From NCBI RefSeq assembly GCF_901482695.1, contig NZ_LR590484.1, forward strand, positions 4,526,001 through 4,590,000: DNA of 64,000 bases. The letters are read 5' to 3'. The position numbers were made by a program, and so were the translations under genes. Below the pieces are notes generated by a model. It did not search any database and was not told the origin of the DNA. It worked only from the letters and a program-made list of their open reading frames with translations. Source of the stretch: Sphingobacterium thalpophilum. Lineage in GTDB: Bacteria > Bacteroidota > Bacteroidia > Sphingobacteriales > Sphingobacteriaceae. This document shows, piece by piece, positions 44,436 to 52,494 of the stretch (position 1 is the stretch's first letter; each line of letters begins with the position of its first letter).

Positions 44436-45392
44436 TTAGTCTTCGCCTGTATGTAACCAGGCCACCTGCTGGTCGGGCGTGTGGAACTGGCCGATAATAT
44501 GCCGATAGAGTTCTGGGCGTCTTGCCTTTATATAGCGATATCCTCCGGCTTGCTCTACCTTTTCGGGGAACAGTACCGCGGTGACAAAGCTGTCTTCGAA
44601 GGTCCTGCATTCGGCAAGAATATCACCAAAAGGATCTAAAATCATTGAACAGCCGTTCTTGAGCTGATCGTCGTCCATGCCAATGGGGTTTGAAAAAACT
44701 ACATATACTGCATTGTCAAAAGCACGGGCAGGGAGCCATTTCATCAGCCAGCTACGACCTTTCATGCTTTCAAATTCAAGGCGTAATGACGTGGGATCAA
44801 ACTCGCGGTTTTCCCAGAGATCAGGATTTACAAAACCCGCTCCCGGTCTGGTAGATGGTGTGCACATCGTTACATGGGGCATGAAGATAATATCAGCTCC
44901 TAATAATTTTGTGGCTCTGACATTTTCGATGACATTATTGTCATAGCAGATCAATATGCCACATTTCCAGCCTTTGATGTCAAAGATGGTATAACTGTCG
45001 CCTGCTTTTAGGTGTGGGTTGATGAAGGGGTGTAGTTTGCGGTGTTTGGCGATAAGTCCGTTTTTATCCACACAGACATACGGTTTATACAAGTTGTTGT
45101 GTTCGTCTTTTTCAAATAGCCCCGCAAGGATAATAATGTCATATTTGGTGGCTATTTCTATAAGCTTCTGTGTGCTTTCGCCATTCGGAACGACTTCGGC
45201 GATGGAAAGCATGTCTTGCCGATCCAGATGTCTGGCGAACGTATACCCCGTCACTGAGCACTCATGGAAGGCAATGACATCGGCACCTTCAGCGGCGGCC
45301 TGCGCTGCTAAACGTTCAATAACGGCTAAATTGTAAGCTTTGTCTGCACTCCGGTGCGCAAATTGGGCGGTCGCAATTTTTAGTTTTTCCAT
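44436..45392 (-). CDS. Carbon-nitrogen hydrolase (nitrilase superfamily)
   Basis: With the start at ATG 45392 the product has 318 residues. The catalytic triad is in place: Glu44 in IAFHECSVTGY, Lys119 in AKHRKLHPF, and Cys149 in CGILICYDN. Members hydrolyse nitriles, amides or carbamoyl groups; residues that would select a substrate class are not obvious, and the family includes N-carbamoylputrescine amidases and omega-amidases. An AraC regulator gene lies 40 bases upstream on the same strand, so the two are probably co-transcribed. Confidence 0.9.
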   Translation of the reverse strand: MEKLKIATAQFAHRSADKAYNLAVIERLAAQAAAEGADVIAFHECSVTGYTFARHLDRQDMLSIAEVVPNGESTQKLIEIATKYDIIILAGLFEKDEHNNLYKPYVCVDKNGLIAKHRKLHPFINPHLKAGDSYTIFDIKGWKCGILICYDNNVIENVRATKLLGADIIFMPHVTMCTPSTRPGAGFVNPDLWENREFDPTSLRLEFESMKGRSWLMKWLPARAFDNAVYVVFSNPIGMDDDQLKNGCSMILDPFGDILAECRTFEDSFVTAVLFPEKVEQAGGYRYIKARRPELYRHIIGQFHTPDQQVAWLHTGED

Positions 45393-45432
45393 ATTTTTTT
45401 TAATTCTATATGGCAAAGCTAAGAGTCCTGAA

Positions 45433-46269
45433 TCAGGGGAAATTGTACAAATCCGACATCGTGGCAGAGGGGCTGGCGAATTCCATAAAATTGATGGCTA
45501 GTCTGTTGCTTTTTAGATATTCAGAAGGCGTCAGACCAATGTTTTTCCGAAATGAACGGATGAGGTGAGACTGATCGAAATAGCCGGCTTCATAGGCGAG
45601 TCCGGTCATATTATGCCGGTCTGCACTGTTTTTGAGCAGCTTTAGAAAGCGGTGTAGCTGAATGATACCGGCGAATTTCTTGGGACTGAGGCCAATGTGC
45701 TCATGAAAGACCCGCTCAATATGCCTCTCGCTGTAACCGGTATGTCTGACCAATTTTTCGACTGTAACAGGTTGCTGATGTTTGCTGATCAATTCTGTTG
45801 CCGAACTGATGATGTGCTGATCAGAAGCTTGACTGTTGCTAGACCGTGTATAGAAAAAACTGTTGAGGATATTTAGCTGTTCTTTGACACTATTGATATT
45901 GATCAGTTGTACGGTAAGCTTTCGGCCTGCTTGCCCAAAGAGGTCCTGTGCATCGATTATCTGGTCTTTAAGGCTGTAGGCGGGTATTCCTAGCAGTTTA
46001 AAGAGGCCATCCGGCTGAAACACAACAACGATAAAGGAAGTACGATGTGCTAAATACAGGTCTTTGAACTGGCTGATCTGTCCATATACAAAGGATGGCG
46101 ATAAAAGCGGTGTTCTGTCCATCGAAATGCTGCTCTGATCAAGGCAAAATACCATTCCCATGCTGGCATCTGAAAAGAGGCGTAATCGTCTCTCACAGCT
46201 ATAATCACAGTTCAGTATAAGATAGTGCCTGATATAGGCGGACAGTATGTCAGGTGCGGTTATTTGCAT
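45433..46269 (-). CDS. AraC-family transcriptional regulator
   Basis: The 278-residue protein carries a C-terminal AraC domain with HTH units VEKLVRHTGYSERHIERVF and LAYEAGYFDQSHLIRSFRKN, then TPSEYLKSNR. The N-terminal ~160 residues match the DUF6597-type sensing region of many Bacteroidota AraC proteins (YLAHRTSFIVVVFQPDGLFKLLGIPAYSL). It is directly upstream of the nitrilase gene and is its most likely regulator. Confidence 0.9.
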   Translation of the reverse strand: MQITAPDILSAYIRHYLILNCDYSCERRLRLFSDASMGMVFCLDQSSISMDRTPLLSPSFVYGQISQFKDLYLAHRTSFIVVVFQPDGLFKLLGIPAYSLKDQIIDAQDLFGQAGRKLTVQLININSVKEQLNILNSFFYTRSSNSQASDQHIISSATELISKHQQPVTVEKLVRHTGYSERHIERVFHEHIGLSPKKFAGIIQLHRFLKLLKNSADRHNMTGLAYEAGYFDQSHLIRSFRKNIGLTPSEYLKSNRLAINFMEFASPSATMSDLYNFP

Positions 46270-46467
46270 CGCTCTTTCAGGTATGATCTATACCAAAGAT
46301 AACTATTCTTCACGATTGAAAAATCACAGCTTAATTAAGAGTTTGTTGGCTGATAGTCATTTTATCCCAATCTGATCGATCTTTGCTTAGCTTGGATCGG
46401 AGACAAAAATCATACGTTCACCGGAAATTGTTTGTTCATTTATAAGATTTATTGGAAGATAAATAGG

Positions 46468-47562
46468 TCAGTTAGGGAAGAAGAGCCGGACTTCTGTGCC
46501 CTGTTGTTCTTTGCTGAAAATAGTGAACTGTGCTCCAATTCTATTCACGAGTTCTTTGACGATAAAGAGTCCCAAGCCTTTGCCTTTATATTTTTCGGAA
46601 TTGGAACCGCGTTGGCGTTCTAGGTGAATATTCTCGAGTTCATGCTGAGGTATCCCGATGCCATTGTCTTTTATGAAATAGACGGTGCCGTTGTTTGTCC
46701 GCTCGCTACGGATATATAGTTGAGCTTTTTTATTACAGCTGGAATATTTGATGGCGTTGTTCACCAGATTCGTGAAAATCTGATAAATAGCATGCGGATC
46801 ACTGAATATAGGGAAAAGGTCTCCGAAGACGATTTGGGTGTGGGGTGAATGATGAAGCATTTTTGCTTCCCGGCACCATGCAGCGAGCGCATGATCGAGC
46901 CGCACGAGTTGCTTTTGGAGCTTATAGCTGGGGGCGAGGCTTAACTCCACGGTCTTGTCAATGATATCATTGATGTTTTCCAGTGACTGATTGATGACTT
47001 CATATAATTCAAGTCTCCGGCCCGGCGACATCTCCAAGTGCTCTTTTAGTACACTGACTCCAATTTTGGCCAAGGCCAGCGGATTTTTGGCGTCATGCGA
47101 TAAGGTGTGTGTAATCATCTGTAGGTTGCTATCGGGATGTCTTTCATCTTCTTGCTGGCCGGAAGCTTGTAGCGACTGTATCTTGTCGGTAACATCACTT
47201 GCGGTATGCAAAATAGAGTAGGTCCTGCCCCGTTGATCTATTAGCGGTTTGTACTCAAAATTGAAATAACGTTTAAATTTTAAGTCTCCATTATAGATAT
47301 AAACTGGTGCGTCAGAAGCTCTATAGGTGATGCCTGTGTCCCAAACATTGGTCAGTATCGTTGCAAAACCATCCTGCGTAAATCCGGGAAACACTTCTGT
47401 AAAAGGATTGTCCAGAATCTCCTCGCCGATGCGCCAGATGTCCAGCATCTTGGAGTTGGCAAAACCGATATTGAGATTGACATTATCATAAATAGCTGTC
47501 GCCAAAGGAATTTCCTTTAACGCTTCAAGGTAAAGAGGGGCATCCGGATGTGATCTTTGCAT
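46468..47562 (-). CDS. Soluble PAS-domain sensor histidine kinase
   Basis: The 364-residue protein has no membrane segment. Residues ~15-125 are a PAS-like domain (ATAIYDNVNLNIGFANSKML, then FEYKPLIDQRG). HisKA carries His156 in HTLSHDAKNPLALAKI, and the HATPase has LVNNAIKYSS, KDNGIGI and GKGLGLFIVKEL. It probably senses a cytoplasmic cue such as redox or light through PAS. No response regulator is adjacent. It is the first convincing gene left of the Moco island, separated by 195 bases from a divergent cysteine desulfurase gene. Confidence 0.9.
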   Translation of the reverse strand: MQRSHPDAPLYLEALKEIPLATAIYDNVNLNIGFANSKMLDIWRIGEEILDNPFTEVFPGFTQDGFATILTNVWDTGITYRASDAPVYIYNGDLKFKRYFNFEYKPLIDQRGRTYSILHTASDVTDKIQSLQASGQQEDERHPDSNLQMITHTLSHDAKNPLALAKIGVSVLKEHLEMSPGRRLELYEVINQSLENINDIIDKTVELSLAPSYKLQKQLVRLDHALAAWCREAKMLHHSPHTQIVFGDLFPIFSDPHAIYQIFTNLVNNAIKYSSCNKKAQLYIRSERTNNGTVYFIKDNGIGIPQHELENIHLERQRGSNSEKYKGKGLGLFIVKELVNRIGAQFTIFSKEQQGTEVRLFFPN

Positions 47563-47757
47563 ATAGGATATTTAGGAGCAGGATGAATCGTAAACTGCCA
47601 CCGCAAATCAAAGCAATAATCAAGCCACGAAGACCGATTTCTCGAGATAAAATCAGCTAGTTTAGCAGAGGCGTAGATATCAATGGATTAGGGGAGAGTG
47701 CCAGCAAAAGAGTTCATGTTTATTAGGTGTTCTCCGGCGGAGTGAGTACATTTATAT

Positions 47758-48891
47758 ATGCATTCTACATTCGTCTATTTGGACTATAATTCAACCACGC
47801 CCACAGATGAGCGGGTTTTGGAAGCTATGTTACCTTTTTTTACTGCGGATTTTGCAAATCCAAGCGGTTCGCATCTTTTTAGCCTTAGTATACAGGACGT
47901 TGTGGAACAGTATACCGAAGAACTGGCAATCGCTTTAGGCGCAAAAGCACAGCATATCATATATACTTCGGGTGCTACAGAAGCGATCAATATGGCAGTC
48001 AAAGGACTAAGGGCTTCACCGCGCCGACATATCGTGGTGGTCGCTACCGAACATAGGGCTGTACTGGAAACCTGTCAGGCAATGGCCTTCGACGGTTATA
48101 AGGTGACGGTGTTGCCCGTCGATCACGAAGGCCATATTGATCTCCTACAGCTGGCGGAGACTGTGAGCGAAAATACCTTATTGGTCTGTACCATGCTGGC
48201 AAATAATGAAACAGGTCTTATCCATCCCATTCGTCACATCAGTGAGATTGTGCATCAGAAAGGGGCTTTGTTGCTCAGTGATGCCACGCAGGGTGTAGGT
48301 AAAGTGAAGGTCGATGTGCGAGAATTGGGGGTGGACCTTTTAGTGTTTTCGGGCCATAAGTTTTACGGTCCCAAAGGTGTAGGTGGGCTGTGCTGCGACG
48401 GTTCAGCTAACAAGCTGCTGAGTCCCTTGATTCATGGTGGCGGACAGCAGCAGGGGTATCGAAGCGGGACTTTAAATGTCCCCGGCATCGTCGGTATGAG
48501 CAAGGCGCTGAGCCTCGCTCTGGAGTCGCAGGAGCAAGATCGGCTGCATATTGGGACGTTGCGGGATATACTTGAAACTGGCTTGCTGAATATCCCCGGT
48601 ACGTTCTCTAATGCTACCGCGAGCAATAGGTTGTTTAATACAACGAATATCTGCTTTCAGGGTATACAGGCGGAAGAGTTATTGAGGGCACTGGGCAATA
48701 TCGCCGCATCAAGTGGTTCAGCCTGCACTGCGGTCACGCATAGGCCCTCCCATGTCCTCAAAGCCATGGGTTTATCGGACCGAGACGGCTTATCCTCACT
48801 ACGTTTTAGCTTGGGGAGGTACAATACCATCTCGGAGATCGAAGAAGCTATCGAACGCATTGGTCGTTGTGTTGCAAAACTACGGGCGTAA
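47758..48891 (+). CDS. Cysteine desulfurase (NifS/IscS class V aminotransferase)
   Basis: The 377-residue PLP enzyme shows YLDYNSTTPTDERV at the N-terminus, the internal-aldimine lysine Lys201 in FSGHKFYGPKG, and the persulfide cysteine Cys323 in SSGSACTAV. It takes sulfur from L-cysteine and hands it on as persulfide. Its position beside moaD, moeB, xdhC and fdhD suggests a dedicated sulfur source for molybdopterin synthase and for sulfuration of molybdoenzymes. It is convergent with the moa operon (72 bases between stops). It could instead serve Fe-S assembly; no iscU or sufE is next to it. Confidence 0.92.
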   Translation: MHSTFVYLDYNSTTPTDERVLEAMLPFFTADFANPSGSHLFSLSIQDVVEQYTEELAIALGAKAQHIIYTSGATEAINMAVKGLRASPRRHIVVVATEHRAVLETCQAMAFDGYKVTVLPVDHEGHIDLLQLAETVSENTLLVCTMLANNETGLIHPIRHISEIVHQKGALLLSDATQGVGKVKVDVRELGVDLLVFSGHKFYGPKGVGGLCCDGSANKLLSPLIHGGGQQQGYRSGTLNVPGIVGMSKALSLALESQEQDRLHIGTLRDILETGLLNIPGTFSNATASNRLFNTTNICFQGIQAEELLRALGNIAASSGSACTAVTHRPSHVLKAMGLSDRDGLSSLRFSLGRYNTISEIEEAIERIGRCVAKLRA

Positions 48892-48962
48892 CGGTTCGAC
48901 CGAACCTTAACCGCTTGTGCAGACTGACGGAACACGATGTAAACAGCGTCTGGCAGGACAGA

Positions 48963-49874
48963 TTAATCGTGCCGGATATTTTCACGGACCCGGAAGACAT
49001 GGAACAGCTGAGGAAACAGCGCTGCTACGCTTTCCCGGACGCCATTAGGGGACCCCGGCAGGGTGAGCACAAGCATACGGCCTGCAAACCCCGAGATCCC
49101 TCTGGACAGCATGGCAGTTTTTACCCGTTGTTGCCCATATTGTCTGGCAGTCTCCATGATGCCCGGGATGGGCCTGCTGATATAGGGGGACACGATATCC
49201 GGCGTGATATCGCGATCTGAAAGTCCAGTACCGCCAGTAAATAGCAAAAGATCGATTCCTGCTGCCTGATGCCCTTCCAGGCAGTTACGTATGGCTTCCG
49301 CTTCATCAGGCACAACCGAATAGTTGATATCCGTTAAACCCTGTTGTTCAAGAAGCTGCACCAGCAACCGGCCGGATACGTCTTGTTTGTTCGCCTGAGC
49401 GACAGAGTCGCTACAGACAACGACGGCAGAACGGAGACTATCGATTCCCGGGATCACATCGTTGCTCTTGCCACCCTGCTTCTCAACAAGCCGTATGCTG
49501 CCAATTTCAACCTGTTTGTCAATGGGTTTTAGCATATCATAGATGACCAAGGCGGCGATGGACGCACCATGCATGGCCTCGACTTCGACTCCCGTCTTAT
49601 AAATCGTGTGGACCTCGACTTCAATATGAATTTGCAATCCTTCGATGGCATACCGTACTGCAGCGTATTCAACAGGAAGCGGATGGCAGTCGGGGATCAT
49701 ATCTCCTGTCTTTTTAATGGCGAGCAAGGAGGCAGCACGCGCAAATTCGAAAATGTCGCCTTTGGGTACCTGGCGTTGTTCGATCATGTTGATGGTCCGT
49801 TGCTCTGAGACTTTAACAGTGGCCAGGGCTATGGCTTTTCGTAAAGTGGGGCTCTTAAATGTAATGTCAACCAT
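48963..49874 (-). CDS. moaCB: Bifunctional MoaC/MogA molybdenum cofactor biosynthesis protein
   Basis: The 303-residue fusion has MoaC in the first ~155 residues (KKTGDMIPDCHPLPVEY and TGVEVEAMHGAS, both MoaC signatures) and MoaB/MogA afterwards (LLFTGGTGLSDRDITPD, then MLSRGISGFAGRMLVLTLPGSP). MoaC makes cyclic pyranopterin monophosphate with MoaA; MogA adenylylates molybdopterin before metal insertion by MoeA. The fusion is known from several Bacteroidota. Three bases separate it from moaE upstream, so it ends the reverse-strand moa operon. Confidence 0.94.
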   Translation of the reverse strand: MVDITFKSPTLRKAIALATVKVSEQRTINMIEQRQVPKGDIFEFARAASLLAIKKTGDMIPDCHPLPVEYAAVRYAIEGLQIHIEVEVHTIYKTGVEVEAMHGASIAALVIYDMLKPIDKQVEIGSIRLVEKQGGKSNDVIPGIDSLRSAVVVCSDSVAQANKQDVSGRLLVQLLEQQGLTDINYSVVPDEAEAIRNCLEGHQAAGIDLLLFTGGTGLSDRDITPDIVSPYISRPIPGIMETARQYGQQRVKTAMLSRGISGFAGRMLVLTLPGSPNGVRESVAALFPQLFHVFRVRENIRHD

Positions 49875-49876
49875 GT

Positions 49877-50317
49877 TTAATTGTTAATTTTCCATTGATG
49901 TGATTCATCTTCAAATATTTCGCGCCCCCAAATAGGCAGTTCGCTTTTGATGCGCTCGACCAGTTCCTGGGACGCATTCATCGCTGCTTTGCGCCGCGTC
50001 GAGGAAGTGAATACAAAGAAACAGATTTCGCCGGCATGAACGATACCCTCGCTGTGGTAGACATGCATGCAGCTGAGATCATACTTTGCAAAGATCTGTG
50101 AACGGATGCTGTCCATTTGTTGCAGTGCCAGTTCTTTATTGTTGGTATATTCGATCGAGCGGACTGTTTTTCCCGCCACCTCGTCGGCCCTGATCTGTCC
50201 CAGAAACAGGCTATGGGCGCCAATATCGGTTCTGGATCCGTGTTTGGTAATTGTATCGGCGATTACCGTTGCGGGAATGGGACCCTGAATAAATATGTCA
50301 CTTTTTGTTTTATGCAT
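49877..50317 (-). CDS. moaE: Molybdopterin synthase catalytic subunit MoaE
   Basis: I start at ATG 50317 (MHKTKSDIF), giving 146 residues of normal MoaE length and an 8-base overlap with moeB. Family features are DIGAHSLFLGQIR, SIEYTNNKELAL, HVYHSEGIVHAGE and RRKAAM. The lysine of the VERIKSELPIW helix is present, whereas the second conserved lysine of the usual PIWKKE is replaced by glycine (PIWGRE). MoaE transfers two sulfurs from MoaD thiocarboxylates to precursor Z. The substitution is probably tolerated in this lineage but is worth noting. Confidence 0.92.
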   Translation of the reverse strand: MHKTKSDIFIQGPIPATVIADTITKHGSRTDIGAHSLFLGQIRADEVAGKTVRSIEYTNNKELALQQMDSIRSQIFAKYDLSCMHVYHSEGIVHAGEICFFVFTSSTRRKAAMNASQELVERIKSELPIWGREIFEDESHQWKINN

Positions 50318-51416
50318 GGAAATAAAGTTTAAGGTGGTCGATGCCACCCTCCAAATTAAAAATCTGATGGTCATGGTTATCTTGTGCTGCAACAAACTGA
50401 GCCGCTGCCAAACTCCTTTTGCCGGTCTGACAGATGAAGACTAGTTTGGGACATGCTAATTTGCTAAGCTGCCGTGGGAGCTCACTAAGTGGTATACGGA
50501 TATGGTCGACAGGTAGTTTAGGGACCTCCGCAGCTTCACGTACGTCAATAAGCAGGACATCCTCCGCATGCCAGCGGGTCACAAGCTGTTCTGCCCTGAG
50601 GTTTTGGACCTGTTGGTCAGCTGCTGCACAGAAATGATCGTATTTAAATTGTCTCAGGGCATCCAAGGTAGTCGGATAGCTATTGTCGTATGGCACATCG
50701 TCAGGGATGGTAAATGTGTAAGAGCTGTTGTCAAGAATATTTATCGTCATGAGCTGATTGGTTAATACAGTGCCAATGCCGGTAATCAGTTTAATGGCCT
50801 CTGTTGCCTGCAGCGTGCCGATAAGACCAGGTAATACACCGAGTACACCGGCGGTATTGCAGTCGGGCGCTTCCAAGGGATCGGGTGGGATAGGGAAGAG
50901 ATGCCTATAGGTAGCTTTCAACCCATTATCATCAGCGACGTTGAATACGGCGAGCTGCCCCTCATATTGGTATATAGCGCCGAAAATAAGTGGTTTGTCC
51001 AGCAAGCGGCAGGCGTCGCAAAGTAAGTAGCGTGCAGCGAAATTGTCTGTACAGTCGATCACGATGTCGTAGGGTTCAATCAGCGACGCTGCATTCGCGG
51101 GATGTAACATGAGGCTATGGGCATGGATGGTCACATCGGGATTCTGCCGACGCAGTTTTGCTGCGGCGACCTCCGCCTTTGGATGTCCGACGTTGTCGCT
51201 GTCATACAGCACTTGCCGGTGCAGGTTACTGATATCGACCGAATCGTGGTCAACAATGCCTACTGTGCCAATCCCCGATGCGACGAGATATTGTAGAGCA
51301 GGGCAACCCAGCCCGCCGGCACCGACGACTAGCACCCCTGCTTGCTGGAGCTTCATCTGGGCCACTTTACCGAAACCCGTGAGTGCGTAATGTCTTGAAT
51401 AGCGATCGTCCGTCAT
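50310..51416 (-). CDS. moeB: MoeB/ThiF-family adenylyltransferase with C-terminal rhodanese domain
   Basis: The 368-residue protein has an N-terminal E1-like domain with VVGAGGLGCPA (nucleotide loop), DHDSVDISNLHRQVLY, KAEVAA and CNTAGVLGVLPG, and a C-terminal rhodanese domain (~270-368) with LLIDVREAAEV and the active-site cysteine in FICQTGKRS. It adenylylates the C-terminal glycine of MoaD, and the rhodanese passes sulfur onto it, taking persulfide from a cysteine desulfurase such as the one at 47758. The first CxxC zinc pair of E. coli MoeB is not obvious. It starts three bases after moaD. Confidence 0.93.
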   Translation of the reverse strand: MTDDRYSRHYALTGFGKVAQMKLQQAGVLVVGAGGLGCPALQYLVASGIGTVGIVDHDSVDISNLHRQVLYDSDNVGHPKAEVAAAKLRRQNPDVTIHAHSLMLHPANAASLIEPYDIVIDCTDNFAARYLLCDACRLLDKPLIFGAIYQYEGQLAVFNVADDNGLKATYRHLFPIPPDPLEAPDCNTAGVLGVLPGLIGTLQATEAIKLITGIGTVLTNQLMTINILDNSSYTFTIPDDVPYDNSYPTTLDALRQFKYDHFCAAADQQVQNLRAEQLVTRWHAEDVLLIDVREAAEVPKLPVDHIRIPLSELPRQLSKLACPKLVFICQTGKRSLAAAQFVAAQDNHDHQIFNLEGGIDHLKLYFHA

Positions 51417-51419
51417 TTG

Positions 51420-51659
51420 TTATCCTCCTGAATAGGGTGGCATCAATGCAACAATGTCATCGGCCGCCAAAGCTGTCGTTTCTTTGACCAGTGTATTATT
51501 GACAGCGATCAACAGACTGCGGTTGGCTAGTGCCGGCTGCTGCGCTGTCAGCGTAGCTACTAAATCAGCCGTATCCACAGCTGTTATATAAAATTCTTTT
51601 TCCAATAGCTCTGTCAGTGAACCAAATGTTTTTACTTTCACTTTCATGGGTGTACTCAT
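51420..51659 (-). CDS. moaD: Molybdopterin synthase sulfur carrier MoaD
   Basis: The 79-residue ubiquitin-like protein starts MSTPMKVKVKTFGSL and ends in VALMPPYSGG; the terminal di-glycine is the thiocarboxylated end that donates sulfur. Length and ending match MoaD. It lies just upstream of moeB, its activating enzyme. The 95-base gap to the TauE-type gene upstream is the largest in the reverse-strand operon, so a secondary promoter there is possible. Confidence 0.94.
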   Translation of the reverse strand: MSTPMKVKVKTFGSLTELLEKEFYITAVDTADLVATLTAQQPALANRSLLIAVNNTLVKETTALAADDIVALMPPYSGG

Positions 51660-51754
51660 TTTATTTTGCGCCGCTTTACCTTTATCTTGACCACATAGGA
51701 CTACGTTGATAAATAAGGGCGCGTTATCGTATGTGTTGCTCTTTTGTTATTATT

Positions 51755-52489
51755 TTAAGCCTTGGTAAACAGTAATTTATATGCTGCAACCAGAAGTACA
51801 GTTGCAAGTACATATTTTAGTGCATCCTGTTTTAATTTCTTCGATCCTAGATAGGCGCCCAGCAGGCCGCCTAAAAATGCAATGGCTACGTATAGCCACA
51901 TGTGGGCGTTGAATGCGATACCCCGCGTCAGCATACCACTCAGACCTGACAATGAATTTACGAAAATAAATGCAGCACTGATAGCGGCAGTTTGTTTTTG
52001 ATCGGTCCATTTTAACAGAATGAGTAAGGGCGACAGGATAATGCCACCACCTATTCCGATCATGCCAGAAAGCAATCCTACAATCGCTCCGATGATTATT
52101 GAGCCTGCAGTGCTGTGTGGTTTCAGTTCGTCCGCTGCGGGACTTTCGAAGAAAAAAAATCGGAAGACCGGAAAAAGCAGAAGGGCGCCCAGCAGGCGTT
52201 TGTAAAGCTGGTCCTCCAAGGTAATCATGCCACCGATAAATGCCATGGGTACCGACGCTGCAGCGACTATCAAAAACAGGTTTCTCCTGAAATAATGGCC
52301 TCTATAATACTGTATAAAAGAAGTCAGCGAAACAAAAAGATTAAGTACAAGTGCAGTAGGCTTCATCTCCTGTGGCGCAATTCCATAGAGCGCCATGAGG
52401 GCTAAATATCCGCTGGCACCGCCATGTCCGACTGCGGCATAAAGAAAGGCAAGAATAAACAGAAAAACATAAAAAAAATCAAAGGGCAT
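51755..52489 (-). CDS. TauE/SafE-family membrane permease
   Basis: The 244-residue protein has 7-8 hydrophobic helices and the TauE/SafE (TSUP) repeats: AAVGHGGASGYLALMALYG near the start and GMIGIGGGIILSPLLILL in the middle. The family moves anions such as sulfite, sulfonates or thiosulfate. It sits inside the Moco operon, five bases after the MocA-MoeA gene, so its substrate probably relates to Moco chemistry, such as molybdate or a sulfur oxyanion. No modABC transporter is in the window. The substrate is not predictable from sequence. Confidence 0.88.
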   Translation of the reverse strand: MPFDFFYVFLFILAFLYAAVGHGGASGYLALMALYGIAPQEMKPTALVLNLFVSLTSFIQYYRGHYFRRNLFLIVAAASVPMAFIGGMITLEDQLYKRLLGALLLFPVFRFFFFESPAADELKPHSTAGSIIIGAIVGLLSGMIGIGGGIILSPLLILLKWTDQKQTAAISAAFIFVNSLSGLSGMLTRGIAFNAHMWLYVAIAFLGGLLGAYLGSKKLKQDALKYVLATVLLVAAYKLLFTKA

Positions 52490-52494
52490 AACTA

